Assembly: GCA_964276025.1 (NCBI GenBank)
Contig: CAXYDD010000002.1
Span: forward strand, 372,001-436,000
DNA from: Porticoccus sp964276025
GTDB lineage: Bacteria; Pseudomonadota; Gammaproteobacteria; Pseudomonadales; Porticoccaceae
Length of the DNA stretch: 64,000 bases
Direction: 5' to 3'
The notes under the pieces were generated by a model. That model saw nothing but the letters and a program-made list of their open reading frames with translations, did not search any database and was not told the origin of the DNA. The translations under genes and the position numbers were made by a program. Positions 26,554-35,866 of the stretch are shown piece after piece; within the stretch, counting starts at the first letter, position 1; each line of letters opens with the position of its first letter.

Positions 26554-27099
26554 TTATAATTGCGCGTCCTTGAGATACTGATCTTTTAATTTGACATAGT
26601 TCGCAGGAGAATAAACGAAAAAATCCTTTTCCTTTTTTGTTATTTTTCTTAAAATTCTGGACGGGCTTCCAACATATAGATTACCACTTTCTAGTATTTT
26701 TCCAGGTGGAACTACTGTACCTGAGCCGATAAGTACTTCATCTTGCACTACTGCACCATCATTAATAATAGCTCCATTGCCAACTAAAATTCTATTACCC
26801 AAATTACAACCATGCAATATTGCACCATGTCCAATAATAACATCCTTTCCTATAATAAGTGGCCATCCTTTAGGATTAAAGGAACTTGGATGAGTGATAT
26901 GAAGAACTGCATTATCTTGAATATTTGAACGGCAGCCAATCCTTATTTCATGCATATCACCGCGTATCACAGCTCCCGGCCACACCGAAACATCATCACC
27001 TAATGTTACATTTCCGATAATAATAGCTGCATCATCTACATATACTTTTTTGCCGAATATAGGCTTCATTTTTTTGTAGGACCTGATATTTTTGATCAT
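26554..27099 (-). CDS. yrdA: Gamma-carbonic anhydrase-like hexapeptide protein (YrdA/CaiE type)
   Basis: Left-handed beta-helix protein of the gamma-carbonic anhydrase family, often a trimer with zinc. It contains DDAAIIIGNVTLGDDVSVWPGAVIRGD, NIQDNAVLHITH and IIGHGAILHGC; the last two carry metal-type His. About 181 residues from the ATG at 27099; an ATG at 27120 is also in frame, but relatives begin close to MIKNIRSYKK. Whether it acts as a carbonic anhydrase is unknown. In Pseudomonas it is likewise close to aroE. Confidence 0.88.
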   Translation of the reverse strand: MIKNIRSYKKMKPIFGKKVYVDDAAIIIGNVTLGDDVSVWPGAVIRGDMHEIRIGCRSNIQDNAVLHITHPSSFNPKGWPLIIGKDVIIGHGAILHGCNLGNRILVGNGAIINDGAVVQDEVLIGSGTVVPPGKILESGNLYVGSPSRILRKITKKEKDFFVYSPANYVKLKDQYLKDAQL

Positions 27100-27253
27100 T
27101 TCATTTCCATAGTTACTCAAAGATCGCTTTATAATAGCCTTACGTAAAAAAGGCTCAAGTTTTTTCGATGATAATATATGAAAAAAGACTTAATTTTTGT
27201 TAAAATGAAAAGAATATCAACTAACAGTAATATTTATTATATGAGACCCCGAA

Positions 27254-27505
27254 ATGTTTAAATTTAAGGCAAAAAAGCGTTTTATTGCTGGGGCAGTTTG
27301 TCCAAAATGTAGCGAAATGGATAAATTAACAATTTATAATGAAAACGGACAAGATTATCGACAGTGCATTAAGTGTGGCTTCAATGACAAGATGCTTTTA
27401 CAAAGTGATCCGAAAGAATTAGAAACTAGAGTAAATATAAGCAAAGAAGAAAAATTAGCTGAAACACAAACAGTAACTCTTATTGATCCTAAAGATATAC
27501 ATTAA
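27254..27505 (+). CDS. yheV: YheV-family zinc-ribbon protein
   Basis: 83-residue protein of the YheV/DUF2387 family. The hallmark KKRFIAGAVCPKC at the N terminus and QCIKCGF supply two CxxC pairs that should bind one zinc. The C-terminal part is charged. The function is unknown. It stands alone between the leftward YrdA-like gene and the cytochrome oxidase operon. Confidence 0.85.
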   Translation: MFKFKAKKRFIAGAVCPKCSEMDKLTIYNENGQDYRQCIKCGFNDKMLLQSDPKELETRVNISKEEKLAETQTVTLIDPKDIH

Positions 27506-27534
27506 TAATTTTCTCGTGAGTATAATTTTTTAAT

Positions 27535-27553
27535 GCGAGTAATAATCATTATC
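27535..27553. promoter_or_regulatory. Possible Fur box upstream of the cytochrome oxidase operon
   Basis: The 19 bases match the E. coli Fur consensus at 15 positions, including an unbroken 12-base ATAATCATTATC. It lies after yheV and 215 bases before coxB, within a 262-base AT-rich gap. The AT richness makes chance matches more likely. Confidence 0.3.
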
Positions 27554-27767
27554 AATTTTATTTATGAGTTAAATTTTAATAAAGAATATTTATATTGAAT
27601 ATTATGATTAATTTAGCAAATTTCCTATAAAGATTGACTATAAATACTAGAGGACAATAGCTAAAGTTTGATATAGTGCCGTTAAGTTTTTTGATGAAAA
27701 GAAGATGAACTAGTTTATTTACCAAATAAGCTTAAAACCTAAACAATAACTTTTTGGAGATAGGGTA

Positions 27768-28916
27768 ATGTTAAGAAGAGCAAAAATGCTTTTCACGCTT
27801 ATATTCGCCCCTGTTGTGTCACTAGCCATTTCAGCTGGTGCTTTAGCAGAAGAAGCCGGTAATTGGCCTGTAAATATGCCCAGAGGTGTCACCTCTGTAA
27901 GCAATTCAATTTACGATATTCACATGCTAGTTTTTTGGATAGTCACAATTACTGGCATACTTGTTTTCGCAGTCATGTTTTATGTTATGTATGCACACCG
28001 CAAGTCACGTGGAGCTGTAGCTGCGAACTTTCATGAAAATACAACTGCAGAAATTGTATGGACAGCAATACCAGCGGTGATACTAATTCTTTTATGTATA
28101 CCTGCTACTACTTCGATCCTTGATATATATGATACCTCAGAAGCAGAAATGGATATTAAAGTTACGGGTCTTCAGTGGAAGTGGCAGTACGAATATTTAG
28201 GAGAAGATGTAAAATTCCTTAGCGAACTGGCAACCCCAGAATCAGAAATTTACAATAGAGCCCCCAAAGGCCAATATTACCACGAAGAAGTAACTGAGCC
28301 CCTTGTATTACCAGCTAACACCAAAGTACGCTTTTTAATTACTGGTCAAGACGTCATACATTCTTGGTGGGTCCCAGATTTTGGAGTTAAACGAGATGCA
28401 TTGCCTGGTTTTGTCAATGAGACATGGGCTAATGTACTTGAACCGGGAGTGTATAGGGGGCAGTGCACGGAACTCTGTGGTAAAGGCCATGCATTCATGC
28501 CAATTGTGGTAAATGTTTTAGAAAAAGACGAATACAAAACGTGGCTAGTAGATAAAAAAGCCGAACAAGCAGCCATTCGTGAACTTACAAATAAAACTTT
28601 CACTATGGATGAATTGATGGAAATAGGAGAAACTGCATATAACCGCAGTTGTGCTGGTTGTCACCAAGTCAATGGTCAGGGTATCCCTGGTGTCTTTCCT
28701 TCACTCGTTGGTCAAGGGATTGCAGTTGGTCCGGTAGAGGCACACATAGATATAATTGTTAATGGCCAAGCTGGAACTGCGATGCAGGCTTTTGGAGACC
28801 AGCTATCAGAATTGGATCAGGCAGCAATCATTACCTATGAGCGAAATGCTTGGGGTAATAACGTTGGAGATATAACTCAACCTATTGACGTCTATAATTG
28901 GAAAAAAGGTAAATAA
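27768..28916 (+). CDS. coxB: Cytochrome c oxidase subunit II with fused cytochrome c domain
   Basis: Electron-entry subunit of a caa3-type haem-copper oxidase. A signal peptide (to about residue 27) is followed by two membrane helices (about 51-73 and 95-117) and a cupredoxin domain with the CuA ligands His198, Cys233, Cys237, His241 and Met244. A C-terminal cytochrome c domain has the haem motif CAGCH at 295-299. 382 residues. GGAGA is upstream of the ATG. It is the first gene of coxB-coxA-ctaG-coxC. Confidence 0.96.
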   Translation: MLRRAKMLFTLIFAPVVSLAISAGALAEEAGNWPVNMPRGVTSVSNSIYDIHMLVFWIVTITGILVFAVMFYVMYAHRKSRGAVAANFHENTTAEIVWTAIPAVILILLCIPATTSILDIYDTSEAEMDIKVTGLQWKWQYEYLGEDVKFLSELATPESEIYNRAPKGQYYHEEVTEPLVLPANTKVRFLITGQDVIHSWWVPDFGVKRDALPGFVNETWANVLEPGVYRGQCTELCGKGHAFMPIVVNVLEKDEYKTWLVDKKAEQAAIRELTNKTFTMDELMEIGETAYNRSCAGCHQVNGQGIPGVFPSLVGQGIAVGPVEAHIDIIVNGQAGTAMQAFGDQLSELDQAAIITYERNAWGNNVGDITQPIDVYNWKKGK

Positions 28917-28929
28917 GGAGAATTTAGTA

Positions 28930-30483
28930 ATGGCACATGGTCCTGCTAAAGGCATAGGTCGCTGGTTTTTCACAACGAATCATAAAGACATAGGAACACT
29001 GTACCTTTGGTTCAGTTTTGCTATGTTTTTGATGGGTGGTTTTTTTGCGATGGTTATTCGCGCTGAACTCTTTCAGCCGGGTATGCAAATTATTAGACCA
29101 GAATTTTTTAACCAGATGACGACTATGCATGGTCTAGTCATGGTTTTTGGTGCAATTATGCCGGCTTTCGTTGGCCTCGCTAACTGGATGATTCCAATGC
29201 AGATTGGTGCTCCAGACATGGCCTTACCAAGGATGAATAATTTGAGCTTTTGGATTTTACCAATGGCATTCTCCTTATTAACAGCTACTTTATTCATGGA
29301 GGGCGGAGCACCTAATTTTGGGTGGACTTTTTACGCACCTCTATCAACAACTTATGCTCCACCTACAGTAAACTATTTCATTTTTGGTGTTCATCTTATG
29401 GGTGCCTCTTCCATCATGGGCTCTATAAATATCATAGCTACAGTTTTGAATATGCGGGCACCTGGTATGACACTAATGAAAATGCCAATGTTTGTTTGGA
29501 CATGGTTAATAACCGCGTTTTTATTAATCGCAGTAATGCCTGTATTGGCAGGTGCAGTAACAATGATGCTCATGGATATCAATTTTGGTACTAGCTTTTT
29601 CAATGCAGCAGGCGGGGGTGACCCAGTATTATTTCAGCATGTATTCTGGTTCTTCGGGCATCCAGAAGTTTATATTATTATTCTTCCAGCATTCGGTGTG
29701 ATATCTCATATTATACCAGCATTTAGTCGTAAACCACTCTTTGGCTATAGCTCTATGGTATATGCGACAGCTTCTATTGCTTTCTTATCTTTCATTGTGT
29801 GGGCGCACCATATGTTCTTAGTCGGCATGCCTATTGGTGGGGAGCTCTATTTCATGTATGCAACAATGCTCATTGCTGTTCCTACCGCCGCTAAAGTCTT
29901 TAATTGGATTTCGACTATGTTCCGCGGTTCGCTAAGTTTCGAAACACCAATGTTATATGCCGTCGCTTTTGTAATTTTATTTACTATCGGTGGCTTCACA
30001 GGAATTATGTTGGCTGTCGCACCAGCTGATATTCAATATCATGATACATATTTTGTTGTTGCACACTTCCATTACGTAATGGTAGCTGGAGCTATCTTTT
30101 CTAGCACCGCAGCTGTTTATTATTGGTTACCTAAGTGGACTGGTAAAATGTACAACGAAACAATGGGTAAAGTTCAATTTTGGATTGGATTCATTGGATT
30201 CAACGTGACTTTCTTTCCACAGCACTTTATAGGACTTGCAGGAATGCCACGTCGTTATTCTGATTATGCATTACAATTCTCCGACTGGAACATGATATCC
30301 AGCATAGGAGCCTTCACTTATGGTGCGGCACAATTATTGTTCCTTTATAATGTGGTAACTACTATTCGTTCTGGGAAACCAGTTAGTGAACCAAAAACTT
30401 GGGATGGCGCTGAAGGGCTTGAGTGGACTATACCCACACCAGCTCCATATCATACTTTCACCACGCCCCCGGCAATTAAATAA
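28930..30483 (+). CDS. coxA: Cytochrome c oxidase subunit I
   Basis: Catalytic subunit with haem a and the haem a3-CuB centre, a proton pump. About 517 residues and 12 membrane helices. Visible are WFFTTNHKDIGTLYL, TMHGLVMVFG, the D-channel region ANWMIPMQIGAPDMALPRMNN, the cross-linked HPEVY motif, WAHHMF, and HDTYFVVAHFHYV (haem and CuB His). The start at 28930 (MAHGPAKGIG) has AAGGAGA upstream. The stop overlaps the ctaG start (TAATG). Confidence 0.98.
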   Translation: MAHGPAKGIGRWFFTTNHKDIGTLYLWFSFAMFLMGGFFAMVIRAELFQPGMQIIRPEFFNQMTTMHGLVMVFGAIMPAFVGLANWMIPMQIGAPDMALPRMNNLSFWILPMAFSLLTATLFMEGGAPNFGWTFYAPLSTTYAPPTVNYFIFGVHLMGASSIMGSINIIATVLNMRAPGMTLMKMPMFVWTWLITAFLLIAVMPVLAGAVTMMLMDINFGTSFFNAAGGGDPVLFQHVFWFFGHPEVYIIILPAFGVISHIIPAFSRKPLFGYSSMVYATASIAFLSFIVWAHHMFLVGMPIGGELYFMYATMLIAVPTAAKVFNWISTMFRGSLSFETPMLYAVAFVILFTIGGFTGIMLAVAPADIQYHDTYFVVAHFHYVMVAGAIFSSTAAVYYWLPKWTGKMYNETMGKVQFWIGFIGFNVTFFPQHFIGLAGMPRRYSDYALQFSDWNMISSIGAFTYGAAQLLFLYNVVTTIRSGKPVSEPKTWDGAEGLEWTIPTPAPYHTFTTPPAIK

Positions 30484-31049
30484 TGGAAAATGACATCCCG
30501 AAAAGCTCTGTTAAAAAGACTTTGCTCAAGTTATCAGTTGGAGCAATCGGGATGTTTGTATTCGCAGTTTTTCTAATGCCGCCTTTATATTATGCTCTAT
30601 GTGACTTAACTGGTATTGGCGGTAAAACCGCTGGTCGTTATGAGTCGAAGGATGCAACAATTGATACAACACGAACGGTAAAAGTGCAATTTCTTACAAT
30701 TAATAATGGCTCTATGCCATGGGATTTTTCTCCTACAGTTACTGAAGTCACTGTTCATCCTGGAGAAGCTAAAGCTGTTACATTCTACGCAAAAAATAGA
30801 ACCTCAAAAGATATGGTTGCTCAAGCTGTGCCAAATCTTACTCCATTTAATGCGACTAAATATTTCCATAAAACTGAATGTTTTTGTTTTAACCAACAGC
30901 CCCTTAGCGCCTGGGATGAAATAGATATGCCATTAGTATTTATTGTCGATAAAGATATTCCAAAATCAGTTAATACTATTACATTGTCATATACACTTTT
31001 TGATATAACTGAAAGTGCAAAGGACCTAACGGTTGCACAACTGGATTAA
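30483..31049 (+). CDS. ctaG: Cytochrome c oxidase assembly protein CtaG (Cox11)
   Basis: Copper chaperone that delivers CuB to subunit I from the periplasmic side. It has one N-terminal membrane helix (about 13-36) and an Ig-like domain with the copper-binding CFCF motif in KTECFCFNQQPLSAWDEIDMPLVF. 188 residues. It is translationally coupled to coxA by a one-base overlap and lies between coxA and coxC, the usual proteobacterial order. Confidence 0.96.
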   Translation: MENDIPKSSVKKTLLKLSVGAIGMFVFAVFLMPPLYYALCDLTGIGGKTAGRYESKDATIDTTRTVKVQFLTINNGSMPWDFSPTVTEVTVHPGEAKAVTFYAKNRTSKDMVAQAVPNLTPFNATKYFHKTECFCFNQQPLSAWDEIDMPLVFIVDKDIPKSVNTITLSYTLFDITESAKDLTVAQLD

Positions 31050-31082
31050 TGGCCGAAAAAAAGAGAATAAAGGAGTTACACA

Positions 31083-31991
31083 ATGTCGACCGAAGGCGAA
31101 TATTACGTACCAGAATCTAGCAAGCTACCTCTTTTTGCGGCAATAGGACTGGGTTTAATTGCATTAGGTGCAGGTTCATGGGTGCAGGGCCAAAGCTCCT
31201 TAACATTTTGGATTGGGGCATTTGTAATCGCTGCAACTTTATACAAATGGTTTAGTATAGTAATAAACGAAAATATGGCCGGTATGAACAGTGATCAACT
31301 GAAACGATCCTATGTATGGGGCATGAGTTGGTTTATCTTTTCGGAAGTTATGTTTTTCGCCGTATTTTTTGGATCTTTGTGGTATATAAGGGCATTAGTC
31401 TTACCGTGGTTAGGTGGTGAAACTACAGCAACTACATCAAACGATTTATTATGGTCAGGCTTCGAGGCAACATGGCCATTAATGGTAACTCCTGATCAGG
31501 CAGCAAATGGTGAATCTGCACAATTTTTGGGACCAGAGCAAAATATGAGTTTTCCTGGCTGGGATAGAATATTGCACTGGTTGCCACTTTGGAATACCGT
31601 AATTCTACTTAGTTCGAGTGTTACTGTTCATATTGCACATACAGGCCTTAAAAATAATGATCGCAAGAAATTTAATTTATGGTTAGGCATTACAGTTGCA
31701 CTTGGTATGATTTTTTTGGTGCTTCAAGCTGAGGAATACATAGAAGCATATGTACATATGGGTTTGACACTTGAGTCTGGAATATATGGTACGATTTTTT
31801 TTATGATGACAGGTTTTCATGGAGCCCATGTAACATTTGGAACGATTATGCTACTTGTTCAATTCCTTAGGGGCCTAAAGGGTCATTTTAATGATAAAGA
31901 TCAGTTTGGTTTTGAAGCGGCTTCATGGTATTGGCATTTTGTTGATGTTGTCTGGGTTGGGTTATTCTTGTTCGTTTATATTTTAGCCTAG
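31083..31991 (+). CDS. coxC: Cytochrome c oxidase subunit III
   Basis: Non-catalytic membrane subunit that stabilises the oxidase. It has seven hydrophobic helices, with SYVWGMSWFIFSEVMFFAVFF, the HWLPLWNTVILLSSS loop, FFMMTGFHGAHVTFGTIML and the C-terminal SWYWHFVDVVWVGLF. 302 residues; the insertion between helices (about 115-165) is typical of this bacterial type. It is the last gene of the structural operon and convergent with the DUF2909 gene. Confidence 0.97.
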   Translation: MSTEGEYYVPESSKLPLFAAIGLGLIALGAGSWVQGQSSLTFWIGAFVIAATLYKWFSIVINENMAGMNSDQLKRSYVWGMSWFIFSEVMFFAVFFGSLWYIRALVLPWLGGETTATTSNDLLWSGFEATWPLMVTPDQAANGESAQFLGPEQNMSFPGWDRILHWLPLWNTVILLSSSVTVHIAHTGLKNNDRKKFNLWLGITVALGMIFLVLQAEEYIEAYVHMGLTLESGIYGTIFFMMTGFHGAHVTFGTIMLLVQFLRGLKGHFNDKDQFGFEAASWYWHFVDVVWVGLFLFVYILA

Positions 31992-32027
31992 CAAATTTTA
32001 CGAAATTAACGTTTTAAAAATTTAAAT

Positions 32028-32285
32028 TTAAGGTTTTGTAGTTGCTGGGATAAGACGTTCAGGGTGTAGTTTTTTATCCCATGGTGCTTTGCTACCAAGT
32101 TGACCCGAATAAACTCCCCAAGAAATTGTCAAAAGTAATAGCACCGCTAATGAAACTCGAATTCCCAAAGCATACAGGGTCCTCCTTTTAGAGTTTCCAA
32201 CATCTTTCATTAGAAAAACTAAAGCGCTGCTGAGGCTTACTATAATGCCTATAAATAAAATAACTATAACAACTTTTATAAGCAT
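32028..32285 (-). CDS. Twin-transmembrane DUF2909-family protein
   Basis: 85 residues with two membrane helices (about 2-25 and 40-63), the pattern of the DUF2909 family. Such genes lie on the opposite strand between coxC and the SURF1 gene in many gammaproteobacteria, as here, suggesting a role linked to oxidase assembly. The function is unproven. It is divergent from the SURF1 gene with a 125-base shared upstream region. Confidence 0.75.
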   Translation of the reverse strand: MLIKVVIVILFIGIIVSLSSALVFLMKDVGNSKRRTLYALGIRVSLAVLLLLTISWGVYSGQLGSKAPWDKKLHPERLIPATTKP

Positions 32286-32410
32286 AAATATTCCTCTTTT
32301 GGTGGGTAAACCTATATATTATAGTATTGTAGCGTTTAAATATTAAAATAGGTAAATCAAATAAAAATTTTATGATTATTATTTTTCAGTAGAAATTTGA
32401 AAGGTGACTA

Positions 32411-33190
32411 GTGACACAACAAACTAAAAAAAAGAAAACTCATTTCCAATGGCAATTTAATTGGAAGATCCTTTTATTTGTATTATTTTTTTTACCGGTG
32501 ACTATTAGTTTAGCATTTTGGCAAATTGATAGAGCAGAGCAAAAAAATAATTTATTAAGTATATATAAGGGACGAGCTGAAGCAGCACCGATTTCTCTCT
32601 CCTTGATAAATAGTGATTATGCTGAGGACGGTAATCGACTCGAACGTCTAGATTATGTAAGGGTAAACCTAAATGGAAAATATGATAACCAATCCACATT
32701 ATTATTAGATAATCGCGTCAGTAATGGTCGACCTGGGTATGACGTAATCAGCCCATTTCAGGTGGCTAACGGACAATGGATTTTGGTCAACCGTGGTTGG
32801 ATTGCTGCAGACTTAGACCGTAGAATATTACCTGAAATACCTATGATTGCTGAACAGGTAAGTATAACTGGTTACTTGTATCGTTCCCCAGGAAAACAAA
32901 TTATGCTTGGGGACGATCCATGGGTTAAAGGAGAAAGCCGAGTAGTCATACAAAGTCTTGATCCTGAAATAATATCCAAAAAATTAGGGACTAAGTTTTA
33001 TGATTTTAGTCTTAGGTTAAATTCAGCAGAGGCTGGCGCCTTAAAAACAGGTTGGCCTGTTGTAAATGTTCAACCAGGAAAACATACTGGTTACGCTTTT
33101 CAATGGTCAGCTCTGACGGTAGCTTTAATAATTTTAGCTATTTTTGCTAATTCAAATCTAGGGCAGGTCATCGGTTCTAGGCGTAGTTAA
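32411..33190 (+). CDS. SURF1-family cytochrome oxidase assembly protein
   Basis: Inner-membrane protein helping haem a insertion into subunit I. The N-terminal helix (about 18-36) ends in the family's FWQIDRAEQK; the periplasmic domain has LLLDNRVSNGRPGYDVISPF and WILVNRGWI; the second helix follows HTGYAFQWSALTVALIIL. 259 residues. The GTG start has AAGG close upstream. It begins a rightward group with the thioredoxin-like gene, ctaA, ctaB and the SCO gene. Confidence 0.93.
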   Translation: MTQQTKKKKTHFQWQFNWKILLFVLFFLPVTISLAFWQIDRAEQKNNLLSIYKGRAEAAPISLSLINSDYAEDGNRLERLDYVRVNLNGKYDNQSTLLLDNRVSNGRPGYDVISPFQVANGQWILVNRGWIAADLDRRILPEIPMIAEQVSITGYLYRSPGKQIMLGDDPWVKGESRVVIQSLDPEIISKKLGTKFYDFSLRLNSAEAGALKTGWPVVNVQPGKHTGYAFQWSALTVALIILAIFANSNLGQVIGSRRS

Positions 33191-33207
33191 TATTTAATTT
33201 AGATGGG

Positions 33208-33843
33208 GTGGCTGTGGTGGAAAAAAGTAATACGAAGGGACAATGGCAAGTATGGTTTATGATAATAATGCTCGGGGGCGTCGTAGCTCTAGGGTTTTTG
33301 ATTTACCCTAAAACTGAAGATCAAAGAAATAGTCTGCTATCTAAATTGGGAACAACTAATCATGGGAACTTTATTGTTCCTCCCGCATCGATTAAAGATT
33401 TAAATCTTAAATCTATTGAGGGTCAAACCTGGGATTTTTTAGATCAAAAGCCTAAATGGAGATTAATAATCGCCGGTGATCAAGAGTGTTTAGACCAGTG
33501 TCGAGAATTACTTTATCTGACACGACAAGTTCATATTAGTTTAGGTAAATATAGTCGAAGATTTGAGCGTCTCTATGTTTCTTTGGATCAAAAGTTGGGA
33601 GCTGAAGTTTTAGAGTTTTTGAAATTGAACCATCCTTTTCTAAAGATTGCATATGCGGACGAAAAAGAATTTGAGTCTATGCTTGCAAAAACTGATACAC
33701 CTCTTTATGAGGAAAATTTTAAAACCAACCGAGCATATCTTGTTGATCAGCAGGGTTTTGTCATGATGTCATATAACCTGTCTCACAAGGGAACCGAAAT
33801 CATAGAAGATATTGAGCATCTAATGAAGTATTCCGCTCAGTAG
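33208..33843 (+). CDS. Membrane-anchored thioredoxin-like protein of the oxidase assembly group
   Basis: 211 residues with one N-terminal helix (about 13-32) and a periplasmic domain. The domain carries CLDQC (Cys94, Cys98) followed by RELLYLTRQVHISLG, resembling the SCO thioredoxin fold with a CxxxC pair. Late in the chain NRAYLVDQQGFVMMSY looks like the conserved strand of that fold. In Pseudomonas an uncharacterised gene occupies the same place between SURF1 and ctaA. A copper or thiol role is inferred. The start is uncertain: three GTG codons lie within ten bases from 33208. Confidence 0.75.
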   Translation: MAVVEKSNTKGQWQVWFMIIMLGGVVALGFLIYPKTEDQRNSLLSKLGTTNHGNFIVPPASIKDLNLKSIEGQTWDFLDQKPKWRLIIAGDQECLDQCRELLYLTRQVHISLGKYSRRFERLYVSLDQKLGAEVLEFLKLNHPFLKIAYADEKEFESMLAKTDTPLYEENFKTNRAYLVDQQGFVMMSYNLSHKGTEIIEDIEHLMKYSAQ

Positions 33844-33901
33844 TTGGCCCTTTACATATTTTTTATAAATTAAAACTTTAAAGGATCAAAATTAAAATAT
33901 T

Positions 33902-34912
33902 TTGTTAAGTCCAGTTTTAAGTCTATCTAATAAGCCTCTTTTTTTAACTGCTATCTCAGCTGTTATTTTTTCTATTATTAATATAACTCTTAATATCTAT
34001 AGACGTTTTGAAGATACTAGTTTTGATTGTCTGGAATGGTTAGATTGTAACGGAAATTTTTACGTTACTGATGAAGGTTTAATTAGTGTTCTGAGATATT
34101 ACATAAGCGTAGTTGGCTGGCCAGAGATAATAAACCAAATTTCTTATTTTATGTTGATTTTTACGGCTACACTATTAGTTATCAAATCATGGTTTTTACG
34201 AAAGAAAAATAATGTCCCGTATCAATTATCAATCTTCATATTGCTTACAATTTTTTTGCACGCTTTTATAAGCATATGGTCCTCTGATATGGTTATTTTC
34301 CCCCAAATATCTTTATTGCATTTTGAATTAGCTGTCACAATAACCTTATTGTTATGGATATACGCAATAAGAACTCAGGAAAATAACGGTTCAGTTTCAA
34401 AAAAAAACATTCATAGGTTTAATAAAATTAAGCCATGGATCACTTTAGCGATTATAATAAGTATGATAGAAGTTGCACTAGGAGGATGGACAAGTGTAAA
34501 GTTTGCTTCATTTGCCTGTACAGATTTTCCACTATGTCAAAATTCATGGTGGCCAGTGATGGATGTGAAGCAAGGGTTTAATTTTAATAAACCCCTAGGT
34601 TTGGAGGTTTTAGATAGCCAGGCTCGCATAGCTATACATATGATTCATAGACTTGGGGTCTTGGTTGCAATGATTTATGTATTAGGTTTGTCTATTTTTT
34701 TGTTAAAGACACCTTTTTATAAACTAAAACAAGCAGCTAGAGTTCTGGTGTGTATTTTGTTCATCCGAATAATTTTTTTAGCTTATGCTGGATATCTACA
34801 AGAACCAGTTTTTTTAACAATTGTTCATAATCTAGGAAGTCTAGCGTTGTTGTTAGTTCTTGCTGGTCTTGCAGTAAAAATAACCTATGTTGGCAGCAAT
34901 AATTTAAATTAA
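33902..34912 (+). CDS. ctaA: Haem A synthase (CtaA/COX15)
   Basis: Oxidises the haem O methyl group to make haem A. It is a polytopic membrane protein with about eight helices. Recognisable motifs are VALGGWTSVKFASFACTDFP, the His motif HMIHRLGVLVAMI and VHNLGSLALLL, while the first half (helices 1-4) is more divergent. 336 residues. The start is TTG at 33902 without a strong Shine-Dalgarno sequence, so the exact start is uncertain. It precedes ctaB by nine bases. Confidence 0.92.
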   Translation: MLSPVLSLSNKPLFLTAISAVIFSIINITLNIYRRFEDTSFDCLEWLDCNGNFYVTDEGLISVLRYYISVVGWPEIINQISYFMLIFTATLLVIKSWFLRKKNNVPYQLSIFILLTIFLHAFISIWSSDMVIFPQISLLHFELAVTITLLLWIYAIRTQENNGSVSKKNIHRFNKIKPWITLAIIISMIEVALGGWTSVKFASFACTDFPLCQNSWWPVMDVKQGFNFNKPLGLEVLDSQARIAIHMIHRLGVLVAMIYVLGLSIFLLKTPFYKLKQAARVLVCILFIRIIFLAYAGYLQEPVFLTIVHNLGSLALLLVLAGLAVKITYVGSNNLN

Positions 34913-34921
34913 GGTGTTAAG

Positions 34922-35812
34922 GTGACAAAAATAGCAGTGACTGATGTAGCAAAGACTAGTTTCAGAGATTATTTGGAGCTGACTAAACCGAAAGTTGTTG
35001 CATTAATGATCCTAACTTCAATTATTGGTATGTTTTTATCAGTGCCTGGTATGGTGCCTTTAGATGTACTTATATTGGGAAATGTTGGAATAGCTCTATG
35101 TGCCGGTGCCGCAGCTGTTATAAATCATGTGGTAGATCGAAAAATTGATCTCAAAATGTCTAGAACACTTAACCGTCCTGTTGCCAAAGGAAGAGTAAGC
35201 CCTTATCAGGCAATGTTTTTTTCGGCGATCTTAGGTTTTTTGGGTATGGCCATTTTGCTACTTTATATCAATGCTTTAACTGCATGGTTAACCCTTGCTT
35301 CCTTATTTGGCTATGCAGTCCTCTACACTTCATATTTAAAACGAGCAACGCCGCAAAATATTGTTATAGGTGGATTAGCTGGAGCAGTCCCTCCATTATT
35401 GGGCTGGACTGCTGTAACTGGAGAGATACACGGCCATGCACTGCTCTTAGTTTTGATAATTTTCGCTTGGACACCTCCTCATTTCTGGGCTCTAGCAGTT
35501 CACCGTAAAGATGAATATGCAAAGGCAGAAATTCCAATGTTGCCAGTTACACATGGAGAAAAATATACAAAGATAAATATTCTCTTATACACAGTATTGA
35601 TGATAATGGTCACCTTGCTACCTTTTGCAGTCGGAATGAGTGGCTGGCTGTATATCATAGGTGCATTAATTTTAGGAGCAGGTTTTTTATATTGGGCAAT
35701 CATGATGATGCTTGGCCGTAAGCCAGATGCAGGCATGGATACTTTTAAGTACTCTATAGTTTATCTTATGGCATTATTTATAATCATGTTAGTTGATCAT
35801 TATTTTATTTAA
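34922..35812 (+). CDS. ctaB: Protohaem IX farnesyltransferase (haem O synthase)
   Basis: UbiA-family prenyltransferase attaching farnesyl to haem. The sequence has the start YLELTKPKVVALMILTSIIG, the two Asp-rich motifs NHVVDRKIDLKMSRTLNRP and HRKDEYAKAEIPMLP, and nine membrane segments. 296 residues. The GTG start has AAGG upstream. It lies directly after ctaA, the next enzyme in haem A synthesis. Confidence 0.96.
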   Translation: MTKIAVTDVAKTSFRDYLELTKPKVVALMILTSIIGMFLSVPGMVPLDVLILGNVGIALCAGAAAVINHVVDRKIDLKMSRTLNRPVAKGRVSPYQAMFFSAILGFLGMAILLLYINALTAWLTLASLFGYAVLYTSYLKRATPQNIVIGGLAGAVPPLLGWTAVTGEIHGHALLLVLIIFAWTPPHFWALAVHRKDEYAKAEIPMLPVTHGEKYTKINILLYTVLMIMVTLLPFAVGMSGWLYIIGALILGAGFLYWAIMMMLGRKPDAGMDTFKYSIVYLMALFIIMLVDHYFI

Positions 35813-35866
35813 AGTACTTTGTTTGTAGCATTACTGAAATTGAAATTAGTCCAAGGACTTGGAAAT

